A stretch of 16,966 nt of DNA from an uncultured Prevotellaceae bacterium (GTDB lineage Bacteria > Bacteroidota > Bacteroidia > Bacteroidales > Bacteroidaceae), in contig CAMNHS010000016.1 of NCBI GenBank assembly GCA_946539635.1, positions 1 through 16,966 of the forward strand, given 5' to 3'. The notes below the pieces were generated by a model, which saw only the letters and a list, made by a program, of their open reading frames with translations, did not search any database and was not told the DNA's origin. Below, piece after piece: positions 7,563 through 15,402 of the stretch (position 1 is its first letter; every line of letters begins with the position of its first letter). The position numbers and the translations under genes were made by a program.

Positions 7563-8828
7563 CTACAGCAGTTCCGGCAACTCGAAGAGTCGGATGCCGT
7601 TAGAGCCTTTGATAAGGATATGGTATCCGGAAGGAACACCTTCCTCCTGAAGGGCTTGCTTGACAGCAGCAACATCGGGGAATTTACGGAAGTTACATTG
7701 TGTGTTGCCAAACTCCTTTCCGACAAGCCAAATCAACAGTTCCCCTTCTTTGGCAGATGCCTCTTCACGAAGGAGGAAGTCAACAACTTTCTGGTGTTCT
7801 GCTGCGCTAACCTCTCCCAACTCACGCATATCACCGAGGATAGCCATCTTGGGACTCACTTGCATGATAGAGAAATTCTGTAATGCCGCCATCATAGAGG
7901 TAGGGTTGGCATTATAGGTATCTACTATGAGTTTGTTATGAGAAGTGATGGTAAGCTGGGAGCGGTTGTTACTTGGGATATAACCGGAAAGGGCATCATT
8001 GATGTCACTCTCGGAAACACCAAAGTGCAAACCGACAGTAGCTGCTGCCATCATGTTCTTGATGTTATAGGCTCCGATGAGGTGGGTCATTATCTCGCCA
8101 CCCTGCCATTGGAAATGCAGATAAGGAGCACAATCGATAACCTCTCCCTTGACATAAGGAATAAGGTCTAAGCCAGAAGAGATATTCATAAGATATTCGT
8201 TCTCGCTATCGATGAAGACCTTACCATTATTAGCACGGAGATAGTCGTAGAGTTCTCCCTTTGTCTTTATGACACCCTCAAAAGAACCGAAGCCTTCGAG
8301 ATGAGCCTTGCCAACATTTGTTATCAGACCACAGTTAGGTTCGACAATATTCACCAATGTCTTTATCTCACCAGGATGGTTGGCACCCATTTCGATGACA
8401 GCCAAATCGTGTTCTTTTGTCAGCTGAAGAAGAGTCTTAGGTACTCCGATATGATTGTTGAAATTGCCTTGGGTGTAGAGCACATTATATTTCTTTCCCA
8501 ATACTGTTGCCACCAGTTCCTTTGTCGTTGTCTTACCATTAGTACCTGTAATACCGATGATAGGGGTGTTCAGAGCTTTTCGATGTTCGTTTGCCAACTG
8601 CTGCAGTGTTGTCAGCACATCAGGAACGACGATAAACCTGTCATCAGTAGCATATTGCGGTTCATCGATGACAGCATAGGAACATCCCTTTTCAAGAGCA
8701 GAGACAGCATAGGCGTTGCCATTGAATGTCTCACCCTTTAGTGCAAAGAAGATGCTTCCGGCAGGGCAGTCGCGGCTGTCGGTAGTGATAACCTTGTGTT
8801 GCAGGAACAAAGAATATAATTGTGTCAC
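7563..8828 (-). CDS. murF: UDP-N-acetylmuramoyl-tripeptide--D-alanyl-D-alanine ligase
   Basis: MurF adds D-Ala-D-Ala to UDP-MurNAc-tripeptide, the last cytoplasmic step of peptidoglycan precursor synthesis, using ATP. The 421-residue product begins with a substrate-binding Mur ligase domain containing TDSRDCPAGSIFFALKG (16-32), a MurE/MurF signature. The ATP-binding P-loop is GTNGKTTT (95-102), and EMGANHPGEI and TYNANPTSMMAAL follow, the latter typical of MurF. Length is slightly short (E. coli MurF is about 450). The start is GTG at 8826-8828 and the stop is TAG. Cell-wall genes usually sit in the dcw cluster. Here murF stands alone, after proA (44-bp gap filled by heptamers) and 3 nt before the dsbD-like gene. 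Confidence 0.93.
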   Translation of the reverse strand: MTQLYSLFLQHKVITTDSRDCPAGSIFFALKGETFNGNAYAVSALEKGCSYAVIDEPQYATDDRFIVVPDVLTTLQQLANEHRKALNTPIIGITGTNGKTTTKELVATVLGKKYNVLYTQGNFNNHIGVPKTLLQLTKEHDLAVIEMGANHPGEIKTLVNIVEPNCGLITNVGKAHLEGFGSFEGVIKTKGELYDYLRANNGKVFIDSENEYLMNISSGLDLIPYVKGEVIDCAPYLHFQWQGGEIMTHLIGAYNIKNMMAAATVGLHFGVSESDINDALSGYIPSNNRSQLTITSHNKLIVDTYNANPTSMMAALQNFSIMQVSPKMAILGDMRELGEVSAAEHQKVVDFLLREEASAKEGELLIWLVGKEFGNTQCNFRKFPDVAAVKQALQEEGVPSGYHILIKGSNGIRLFELPELL

Positions 8829-8838
8829 GTTGTTTTAC

Positions 8839-8873
8839 TTTAAACTCTAAACTTTAAACTCTAAACTTTATAC
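8839..8873. repeat. Heptamer tandem array (TTTAAAC/TCTAAAC), five units
   Basis: TTTAAAC and TCTAAAC alternate for four units, followed by TTTATAC. The last unit runs into the proA stop codon (8873-8875), and the array fills most of the proA-murF gap. A degenerate unit (GTTTTAC) precedes it at 8832-8838. Confidence 0.9.
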
Positions 8874-10114
8874 TATGGTCTGATTTGTCCGTTACCCTTG
8901 ATGAGCCACTTGAAGGTAGTAATCTCTTCGAGAGCCATTGGGCCACGAGGACCTAATTTTTGGGTAGAGATACCGATTTCTGCACCCAGTCCGAACTGCG
9001 CACCATCAGTAAAGCTGGTAGGAGCATTCCAATAGACACAAGCAGCATCGACTTTCTTTTGGAACTTTTCAGCTGCAGCACTGTCATTGGTTATGATACA
9101 TTCAGAGTGACCAGAGCCATAGCGACTGATATGCTCTATTGCTTCATCAACATTGTTGACTGTCTTGATAGCCATAGCATAATCCATAAATTCTGTTCCA
9201 AAGGAAACTTCTGTAGCCTGTTCCAACAGGTTGCTTGGATAACTCTTGTTGAGGAATCCATAAGCGCCTGGGTCAGCATATATCTTTACATTGAAAGGTA
9301 CCAGCAACATACCAAGAGTAGGCAGGTCTTTGAGACGATCCTTATGTACTATGAGGCAGTCAAGAGCATTACAAACGCTTACTCTGCGAGTCTTGGCATT
9401 GATGATGATACGAGAAGCCATTTCAAAGTCAGAATCCTTGTCCCAATAAGCATGCACCACACCAGCACCAGTCTCGATAACAGGCACCTTAGCATTGTTG
9501 CGTACGAAGTCGATGAGCTTTCTTCCGCCTCGTGGTATGCAGACATCAATATATCCAACAGCAGATAGCATCTCGGCAGTTGCCTCATGAGTAGCAGGCA
9601 GCAACTGTACACAATCAGCATCACAACCACACTTGGTGATGACATCCTTGATTAAGGCAACGATAGCCTTGTTAGATTCGTCAGCATCATGACCGCCTTT
9701 CAATACGCAAGCATTGCCACTCTTGAAGCAGAGAGAGAAGACGTCAAAAGCAACATTAGGACGAGCCTCGAATACCATACCGATGACACCGAAGGGAACA
9801 GAAACTTTCTTCAGTTCCAAACCGTTAGGAAGAGTCTTTTCGCTAAGCACCCTGTTCAAAGGAGAGGGTAGGGAAGCCACATTGCGCATATCGTTGGCAA
9901 TGTCCTCAAGACGCTTTGGTGTCAGTTGCAGACGATCATAAAGAGGATTCGCCTTATCCATGAGGCTGAGGTCTTTTGCATTAGCCTCAAGAATAGTATT
10001 CTCGTTGACTTTTATAGCATCAGCTACAGCGAGAAGAATCTCGTTGCGTTTTTCATCTGACACAAGAGCAAGATTGCGTGATGCATCTTTTGCTAATTGA
10101 AATTGTGATAACAT
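8873..10114 (-). CDS. proA: Gamma-glutamyl phosphate reductase (glutamate-5-semialdehyde dehydrogenase)
   Basis: ProA reduces gamma-glutamyl phosphate with NADPH to glutamate-5-semialdehyde, the second step of proline synthesis. The 413-residue length is normal. Motifs seen are VPFGVIGMVFEARPNVAFD (106-124), SGNACVLKGG (132-141), the PRGGRKLIDFVR segment (194-205), ETGAGVVHAYWDKDSD (214-229) and the catalytic cysteine in VSVCNALD (Cys248). The end has GPRGPMALEEITTFKW, which is highly conserved in ProA. It lies 23 nt downstream of proB, the kinase whose unstable product it consumes, so the pair is probably translated from one message. Confidence 0.96.
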   Translation of the reverse strand: MLSQFQLAKDASRNLALVSDEKRNEILLAVADAIKVNENTILEANAKDLSLMDKANPLYDRLQLTPKRLEDIANDMRNVASLPSPLNRVLSEKTLPNGLELKKVSVPFGVIGMVFEARPNVAFDVFSLCFKSGNACVLKGGHDADESNKAIVALIKDVITKCGCDADCVQLLPATHEATAEMLSAVGYIDVCIPRGGRKLIDFVRNNAKVPVIETGAGVVHAYWDKDSDFEMASRIIINAKTRRVSVCNALDCLIVHKDRLKDLPTLGMLLVPFNVKIYADPGAYGFLNKSYPSNLLEQATEVSFGTEFMDYAMAIKTVNNVDEAIEHISRYGSGHSECIITNDSAAAEKFQKKVDAACVYWNAPTSFTDGAQFGLGAEIGISTQKLGPRGPMALEEITTFKWLIKGNGQIRP

Positions 10115-10137
10115 GTTGTTATGTGGTTTTGGGTTGT

Positions 10138-10911
10138 TTACTTTGATTTTGGAATGAATTCTGTATGTATAGTCTCCTCAGGGTTTGTTAGCAAGGAAGG
10201 AAGAATATTATCCCTGTTGCCGTTGGCAATCATTACCTTAATGCCGTTGGCAGCCACTGTGCGGGCTGTGTGATATTTTGATTCCATACCACCTCTGCCA
10301 GCGCTACTCTTACTCGGAAGGATGTACTGGTCAAGATTGTCCTCAGGTTTCACCTGCCTGATAATCTTGCTGTCAGGGTTTGCCGGATTGCCAGTATAGA
10401 TGCCATCGATATTGCTGAGAAGGATGAGGGTTTCTGCTCCCATCATCTGTGCTATCAGTCCAGATAGCTCATCGTTATCGGTGAACATCAACTCTGTAAG
10501 ACAAACAGTATCGTTTTCGTTGACAATAGGTATGACACCATTATCAAGCATCAGAGTCATACAGTTGCGTTGGTTCTTGTATTGCTCTCCTGCTTCGAAA
10601 TTCTCCTTCATCGTCAGCACCTGTCCGATGTGAATATTGTATTCACGGAAAAGGACGTAATAAAGGTTCATGAGTTTCACCTGTCCCATAGCGGAGAATA
10701 GCTGGCGCTGTTCTGCGGAATCCAACTCATGGTCCACCTTCAGTTCCTGCCGTCCGCATGCCACAGCACCAGAACTGACGAGAATCACCTCATACTGATG
10801 TTGCTTGAGCCATGCTATCTGATCAACAAGAGCCGAGAGTCTTGTGATATTTAGTTTGCCTTTTTCGGTGGTGAGCACATTAGAGCCCACTTTTACTACT
10901 ATACGAGACAT
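10138..10911 (-). CDS. proB: Glutamate 5-kinase, short form without PUA domain
   Basis: ProB phosphorylates glutamate to gamma-glutamyl phosphate with ATP, the committed step of proline synthesis. The amino-acid kinase fold is complete: KVGSNVL (7-13), VSSGAVACG (45-53), IVNENDTV (129-136), FTDNDELS (143-150), LLSNIDGIYT (164-173) and GRGGMESK near residue 210. At 257 residues it consists of the kinase domain alone. The E. coli enzyme is about 367 residues and carries a C-terminal PUA domain that is missing here, with no frameshifted remnant before proA. Single-domain ProB proteins are known in other bacteria. It sits 18 nt after proC and 23 nt before proA. Confidence 0.95.
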   Translation of the reverse strand: MSRIVVKVGSNVLTTEKGKLNITRLSALVDQIAWLKQHQYEVILVSSGAVACGRQELKVDHELDSAEQRQLFSAMGQVKLMNLYYVLFREYNIHIGQVLTMKENFEAGEQYKNQRNCMTLMLDNGVIPIVNENDTVCLTELMFTDNDELSGLIAQMMGAETLILLSNIDGIYTGNPANPDSKIIRQVKPEDNLDQYILPSKSSAGRGGMESKYHTARTVAANGIKVMIANGNRDNILPSLLTNPEETIHTEFIPKSK

Positions 10912-10929
10912 CTTATTGTTTTTCTGTAT

Positions 10930-11724
10930 TTATTTTAATCCGGCTTTAAGACTCTTGATGACAGCAGAATTGAATCCGCTGTGATCTAATTCGTTGAGTC
11001 CCTTGATAGTTACTCCACCAGGGGTGGTAACCTTATCGATAGCCTCTTCCGGATGCCAACCTGTTTCTTTCAACAAAGACACCGCACCCTGCATTGTCTG
11101 AAGCGCTATCTGCTTAGCCTGATTAGGATAGAATCCCATCTCGCAGCCACCCTCCATCTGGGCGCGGATGTAACGCATTACGTATGCTATGCCGCAAGAA
11201 GCCATCATCATACCAGGGCCAACGAGATTTTCAGCAACAACGAGAGTGTCGCCACAAAGAGAATAAAGAGCATCTACCTTTGCAAGAGCTTCGTTAGAGG
11301 TGTTCTTGCCTTTGGCAATAAATGACATACTGGCTCCAAATTCTGCAGCGATATTAGGGATAACATAGCAGATATCACCTGTTCCCAGTTTTTCCTCTAC
11401 CTTGTCGGTAGTAAAGTTGGCTGCATCAGAAACGATGATCTGTTCCTGCATATTGAGAGCAGGAATTATCTCATCAAGTACTGTTGGCATCAACCAAGGC
11501 TTTACAACTATCACAACAATCTTCGCATCCTTTACAGCAGCTACATTATCTGTTGTAGTAGTGATAGATGGATACTTGCTTTTGAAAGACTCCAAAAGGG
11601 CTTCGTTCTTGTCAGCAATAGTGAGGGTAACCTCTTTAGATTTTGCCCATCCGTGAATGAGGGCTCCTCCCATATTTCCGCATCCTATAACGGCAATATG
11701 CATATTATGTATATCTGCTTTCAT
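10930..11724 (-). CDS. proC: Pyrroline-5-carboxylate reductase
   Basis: ProC reduces 1-pyrroline-5-carboxylate to proline. The Rossmann glycine loop is IGCGNMGGALI (13-23), and the C-terminal family signature is VTTPGGVTIKGLNELDHSGF. Length is 264 residues, normal for the family. The frame starts at ATG 11724, but ATG at codon 8 (11703, MHIAVIGCGNMGG) matches the usual family start better, so the true start may be seven codons later. It lies 24 nt after argD and 18 nt before proB, joining the arginine half to the proline half of the operon. Confidence 0.95.
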   Translation of the reverse strand: MKADIHNMHIAVIGCGNMGGALIHGWAKSKEVTLTIADKNEALLESFKSKYPSITTTTDNVAAVKDAKIVVIVVKPWLMPTVLDEIIPALNMQEQIIVSDAANFTTDKVEEKLGTGDICYVIPNIAAEFGASMSFIAKGKNTSNEALAKVDALYSLCGDTLVVAENLVGPGMMMASCGIAYVMRYIRAQMEGGCEMGFYPNQAKQIALQTMQGAVSLLKETGWHPEEAIDKVTTPGGVTIKGLNELDHSGFNSAVIKSLKAGLK

Positions 11725-11748
11725 TTGTTGACAATGTTTTTATTTCAA

Positions 11749-12888
11749 TTATATTACTTTCTTTAAACGTGAGATGAAAGTGTCCACATCGGCTTTTGTC
11801 AGGCAGAGAGGTGGCAACAGACGCAACAGATTAGTGCCAGCACAACCTGTGAAACAATGCTGTTCATATACCAATGGCTTACGTACTTCTGCATGAGGCT
11901 TATCAAATTCTACACCAATCATGAGACCACGACCTCTGACGTCTGTAATATGAGAACCTTCTGGAGAAGCCTGCAACAGTTTCAGTTGAGCCATGAGATA
12001 TTCGCCCACTTCGTGTGTATTCTCAATGAGTTTTTCTTCTTCCATAACATCAAGTACTGCCAATGCTGCTGTACAAGCGAGGTGATTACCACCAAAGGTG
12101 GTTCCCAGCATACCATACACTGGTTTGAATTCAGGAGAGATAAGCACACCACTCATAGGGAAACCGTTTCCGATGCCTTTGGCAACAGTAATCATATCAG
12201 GACGAATACCTAACCATTGGTGTGCAAAGAATTTTCCGCTTCTTCCGTAGCCACATTGTATTTCATCGCAAATAAGGACTGCTCCATTTGCCTTACAAGC
12301 TTTTGCCAACCCTTGAGCAAATTCAGGAGTAGCCATCTGTATGCCACCAACACCCTGTATGCATTCCAAGATAACAGCACAAACATCGCCCTTTGCCAAC
12401 TCTGTTTCCCAAGCGGGAAGGTCGTTCATAGGCAAGAATGTAACATGTCCGTTGTCGTTGATAGGAGCTACAATCTTAGGATTGTTTGTTACCTCAACAG
12501 CGAGGGAAGTACGTCCGTGAAAAGCCTTCTGAACAGACAGAACACGCTTGCGTCCATTGGTGAAAGATGCGAGTTTCAAAGCATTCTCATTAGCTTCGGC
12601 ACCAGAATTGATGAGGAACAGCTGATAATCATCATATCCGCTGATTTTACCAAGACGTTCTGCCAGCTGCACCTGTAACTTATTTTGGACAGAGTTAGAA
12701 TAGAATCCCAGAGTATTGAGTTGTTTGGTCATCATCTCTACATAATGAGGATGGCAATGACCTATGCTGATAACGGCATGTCCACCATAGAGGTCCAGAT
12801 ATTCCTGACCTTTGTCGTCCCATACCTTACAACCTTGTCCCTTGACAATATTTACATCGAAAAGGGGATATACATCGAATAGTTTCAT
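11749..12888 (-). CDS. argD: Acylornithine aminotransferase (class III, PLP)
   Basis: ArgD moves an amino group from glutamate to N-acyl-glutamate semialdehyde, giving N-acylornithine. The fold-type I class III signature is complete: INSGAEANENALKLA (97-111 from an upstream TTG), CDEIQCGYGRSGKFFAHQ with the PLP-binding Asp212, and TVAKGIGNGFPMSG with the Schiff-base Lys241. The start was set at ATG 12886-12888 (MKLFDVYPLFDVN). The frame continues four codons to a TTG at 12900 inside a repeat array, which is unlikely to be used. In Bacteroides fragilis arginine is made through N-succinyl rather than N-acetyl intermediates, so succinylornithine may be the real product here; this is inference. 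Confidence 0.94.
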   Translation of the reverse strand: MKLFDVYPLFDVNIVKGQGCKVWDDKGQEYLDLYGGHAVISIGHCHPHYVEMMTKQLNTLGFYSNSVQNKLQVQLAERLGKISGYDDYQLFLINSGAEANENALKLASFTNGRKRVLSVQKAFHGRTSLAVEVTNNPKIVAPINDNGHVTFLPMNDLPAWETELAKGDVCAVILECIQGVGGIQMATPEFAQGLAKACKANGAVLICDEIQCGYGRSGKFFAHQWLGIRPDMITVAKGIGNGFPMSGVLISPEFKPVYGMLGTTFGGNHLACTAALAVLDVMEEEKLIENTHEVGEYLMAQLKLLQASPEGSHITDVRGRGLMIGVEFDKPHAEVRKPLVYEQHCFTGCAGTNLLRLLPPLCLTKADVDTFISRLKKVI

Positions 12889-12893
12889 TTTTA

Positions 12894-12921
12894 TTTTCAA
12901 TTATCAATTATCAAATTTCAA
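12894..12921. repeat. Heptamer tandem array (TTATCAA type), four units
   Basis: Units TTTTCAA, TTATCAA, TTATCAA and ATTTCAA fill the short argC-argD gap and end 1 nt before the argC stop codon (12923-12925). This array is more degenerate than the others, but the 7-bp register holds. Confidence 0.7.
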
Positions 12922-12922
12922 T

Positions 12923-13942
12923 TTAGAAGGCGCTTGCTTTGAGTTTCAGGCCTGCAGTCTCTTTGAGTCCGAACATGATGTTCATATTCTGCACAGCTTG
13001 TCCCACTGCTCCCTTGAGGAGGTTGTCGATAATAGATGTTACAACAACTTTGCGTCCAAAGACATCAATATGCACGAGAGCCTTGCTGGTGTTTACTACC
13101 TGCTTCATATCCAGAGCTTTTTCACTATAGTGTGTCATAGCAGCATCAGCATAGAAGTCTTTGTACAAGGCAACTAGCTCTTCTGCATCATGAGGCTTAT
13201 CCAATGTTACCATTTCAGTACAGAATATGCCTCGTGGGAAGTCACCACGATAAGGTATGAAATCAACTGTTATTCCTGTTGCGTCAAAGCCCTCATCCAA
13301 AGTGTCTATGACATGTGGTGCATTAGCAGGCTTCAGCTCATTCAAGGTCTGACATATCTCGTGCAGATGCTGATGAGTAAACAGCTTATATACAGAGAAG
13401 TTATTGTCTCTCCAAGAGAAATGTGTTGTTGCTGCAGGTTTTTGTCCTGCTCCTGTAGAACCTGTGACAGCATTCACCGCTATATCGTGGGTCAGTAATC
13501 CCGCTTTTGCCAATGGCAGCAATCCAAGTTGTATGCATGTAGCGAAACATCCAGGGTTGGCAAGATGTTGGCAGCTGCGTATGGCATCGCGGTGTGTCTC
13601 AGGCAGTCCATAGACATAGTCGTGAGTAGGTGCGGCGATACGGAAGTCCTGTGCCAAATCGATAATCTTCACATTGGCAGGAATTGTATGTTCCTTCAAG
13701 AAGGCCTCAGACTTTCCGTGACCAAAGCAGAAGAATACAACATCAACATCCTCGAAAGGCATCTCTGATGTAAACTCCAGTTCTGTTTCGCCAATTAGTC
13801 CTTCGTGGATATCACAGACTTTGTTTCCAGCATTTGATTCGCTGTTAGCAAAGACAATTTGTACGTCAGGATGGTTAATTAATAGCCTTATCAACTCGCC
13901 GCCAGTATATCCGGCAGCACCAAGTATGCCTACTTTTACCAT
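12923..13942 (-). CDS. argC: N-acyl-gamma-glutamyl-phosphate reductase
   Basis: ArgC reduces N-acyl-glutamyl phosphate to the semialdehyde using NADPH. The 339-residue protein opens with the nucleotide-binding GILGAAGYTGGELIRLL (5-21). The catalytic cysteine lies in ANPGCFAT (Cys132), and GSTGAGQKP follows in the catalytic domain. Length matches type-1 ArgC. The ATG (13940-13942) overlaps the end of the small pspC-domain gene by 7 bp, so translation of the two is probably coupled. In relatives that use succinylated intermediates, the substrate would be N-succinylglutamyl phosphate. Confidence 0.95.
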   Translation of the reverse strand: MVKVGILGAAGYTGGELIRLLINHPDVQIVFANSESNAGNKVCDIHEGLIGETELEFTSEMPFEDVDVVFFCFGHGKSEAFLKEHTIPANVKIIDLAQDFRIAAPTHDYVYGLPETHRDAIRSCQHLANPGCFATCIQLGLLPLAKAGLLTHDIAVNAVTGSTGAGQKPAATTHFSWRDNNFSVYKLFTHQHLHEICQTLNELKPANAPHVIDTLDEGFDATGITVDFIPYRGDFPRGIFCTEMVTLDKPHDAEELVALYKDFYADAAMTHYSEKALDMKQVVNTSKALVHIDVFGRKVVVTSIIDNLLKGAVGQAVQNMNIMFGLKETAGLKLKASAF

Positions 13943-14139
13943 TGCTGTTTGTTTTTAGAAGGTATAATCCAATAGAGAATAGGGTAGAGTATAATACCAG
14001 GAAATCCCGCACAAATTATTGTCAGTATAGCATAAGCTATTCTGACCATTGTAGGGTCGAGGTTAAAATACTCTGCTATTCCTGCACAGACACCGCCCAA
14101 CAGGCGATTGTCTGATAGCGTTAGAGGCTTTTTGTCCAT
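13936..14139 (-). CDS. Small PspC-domain membrane protein
   Basis: This 67-residue protein consists almost only of a PspC domain: LTLSDNRLLGGVCAGIAEYFNLDP (7-30) is the conserved lead-in, followed by hydrophobic helices (about 33-58, IAYAILTIICAGFPGIILYPILYW) and a basic tail KNKQQW. PspC proteins belong to the phage-shock/envelope-stress theme and sit in the inner membrane. No psp partner gene is present. It is wedged into the arginine operon: 7 nt after argG and overlapping argC by 7 bp. Whether it has any role in arginine metabolism, or is a passenger, cannot be told. Confidence 0.88.
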   Translation of the reverse strand: MDKKPLTLSDNRLLGGVCAGIAEYFNLDPTMVRIAYAILTIICAGFPGIILYPILYWIIPSKNKQQW

Positions 14140-14146
14140 ATTCTTT

Positions 14147-15340
14147 TTATCTTCTCTCGTTTGGGTGTGCCAGATAATATGCTCTCAGCGCTGTAGAAGA
14201 AACCTTTATGAAACCTTTGGCGTCTTCAGATGACCAAGCTTTTGCAGTTTCACCATATTCGCCCAGTTTGTTCTTAACGAGGTCATTAGGAGAATCAACG
14301 CCAACAGTCTGGAAGCACAGAGGATGCAATTCTAAGGTTACCTCACCTGTAACGTTTCGCTGTGATGATGTCAGCATAGCCTCGATATCTGGCATTACTG
14401 GCTCCAAGTACTGTGACTCGTGGAGGAACATACCATACCAGTTGCTGACCTGGTCTTTCCAATATTGCTGCCACTTAGAAAGAGTGAATTTCTCAAGGAA
14501 TCTGTGTGCTCCAATAATGAGCATTGGAGCTGCAGCCTCAAAACCTACACGACCCTTGATACCAATGATAGTATCACCAACGTGACAGTCACGACCGATG
14601 CCGTATGCAGCACCTATTTCCTCTACAGCCTGAATAGCCTTTATCTTGTCGTCATACTTTACGCCGTTAACGCTGCATAATTCACCCTTTTCGAAACCAA
14701 GCTTCAGAGTCTCTGGTCCTTCTTTTGTAGGGTGCTTCAGGTAAGCACTCTCAGGCAGTCCCTGCTTAGAGTCGAGAATCTCACCACCACAGATAGAGGT
14801 TCCCCAGATACCTACATTATATGAATACTTCAGTTTTGTGAAGTCAGCATGGAAACCATGTGCGTTAAGGTAGTCAATCTCTTCCTGACGTGAGAGGTTA
14901 CCGTCACGAGTAAGGGTGATAATCTCTACGCCTGGAGCCATAACGAGGAATGTCATGTCGAAACGAATCTGGTCATTGCCAGCGCCAGTAGAACCATGAG
15001 CGATAGCATCAGCACCTATTTCGTTGGCATAGCGAGCGATGGCGATAGCCTGGAATATACGCTCTGAGCTGACGGAGATAGGGTAACAGTTGTTACGCAA
15101 CACATTACCATATACCATGTATTTCAGAGACTTCTCATAATACTCCTGTGTCACATCGAGAGTGACATATTCTTTGGCGCCCAGCTTGTAAGCGTTTTCT
15201 TCGTTTGTCTTTAATTGTTCTGCTGAAAAACCACCAGTATTGGCACATGCTGCATAAACCTCATATCCATCCTGTGCCAATTTCATTACTGTGTATGAGG
15301 TATCAAGACCTCCACTGAAAGCTACTACTACTTTTTTCAT
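14147..15340 (-). CDS. argG: Argininosuccinate synthase
   Basis: ArgG joins citrulline and aspartate with ATP to form argininosuccinate, the step before ArgH. The 397-residue protein begins with the N-type ATP pyrophosphatase loop AFSGGLDTSY (7-16), followed by AHGSTGAGNDQIRF (114-127), the family signature for nucleotide and substrate binding, and GIGRDCHVGDTIIGIKGR in the C-terminal synthase domain. It lies 61 bp after the GNAT gene, a gap mostly filled by heptamer repeats, and is followed closely by the pspC-domain gene. argH is not in the window. Confidence 0.96.
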   Translation of the reverse strand: MKKVVVAFSGGLDTSYTVMKLAQDGYEVYAACANTGGFSAEQLKTNEENAYKLGAKEYVTLDVTQEYYEKSLKYMVYGNVLRNNCYPISVSSERIFQAIAIARYANEIGADAIAHGSTGAGNDQIRFDMTFLVMAPGVEIITLTRDGNLSRQEEIDYLNAHGFHADFTKLKYSYNVGIWGTSICGGEILDSKQGLPESAYLKHPTKEGPETLKLGFEKGELCSVNGVKYDDKIKAIQAVEEIGAAYGIGRDCHVGDTIIGIKGRVGFEAAAPMLIIGAHRFLEKFTLSKWQQYWKDQVSNWYGMFLHESQYLEPVMPDIEAMLTSSQRNVTGEVTLELHPLCFQTVGVDSPNDLVKNKLGEYGETAKAWSSEDAKGFIKVSSTALRAYYLAHPNERR

Positions 15341-15360
15341 TTTTGTATGTATGTTTTAAT

Positions 15361-15402
15361 TTTTAACTCTTAACTTTTAACTTTTAACTCTTAACTCTTA
15401 AC
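15361..15402. repeat. Heptamer tandem array (TTTTAAC/TCTTAAC), six units
   Basis: Six 7-bp units alternate between TTTTAAC and TCTTAAC. The last base is the first base of the GNAT stop codon (15402-15404, TAG on the minus strand). The array occupies most of the GNAT-argG gap. Confidence 0.92.

Noticed and set aside
8960..9568. 202-codon plus-strand open frame opposite proA
   Set aside because: It is long, but it is antisense to strongly conserved ProA codons and its translation resembles no protein family I know.
12889..12900. TTG start four codons upstream for argD
   Set aside because: It lies within the heptamer array, and an ATG at 12888 matches the usual family start.
15361..15402. CRISPR-like array
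   Set aside because: Units are contiguous 7-mers without spacers, and no cas gene is in the window.
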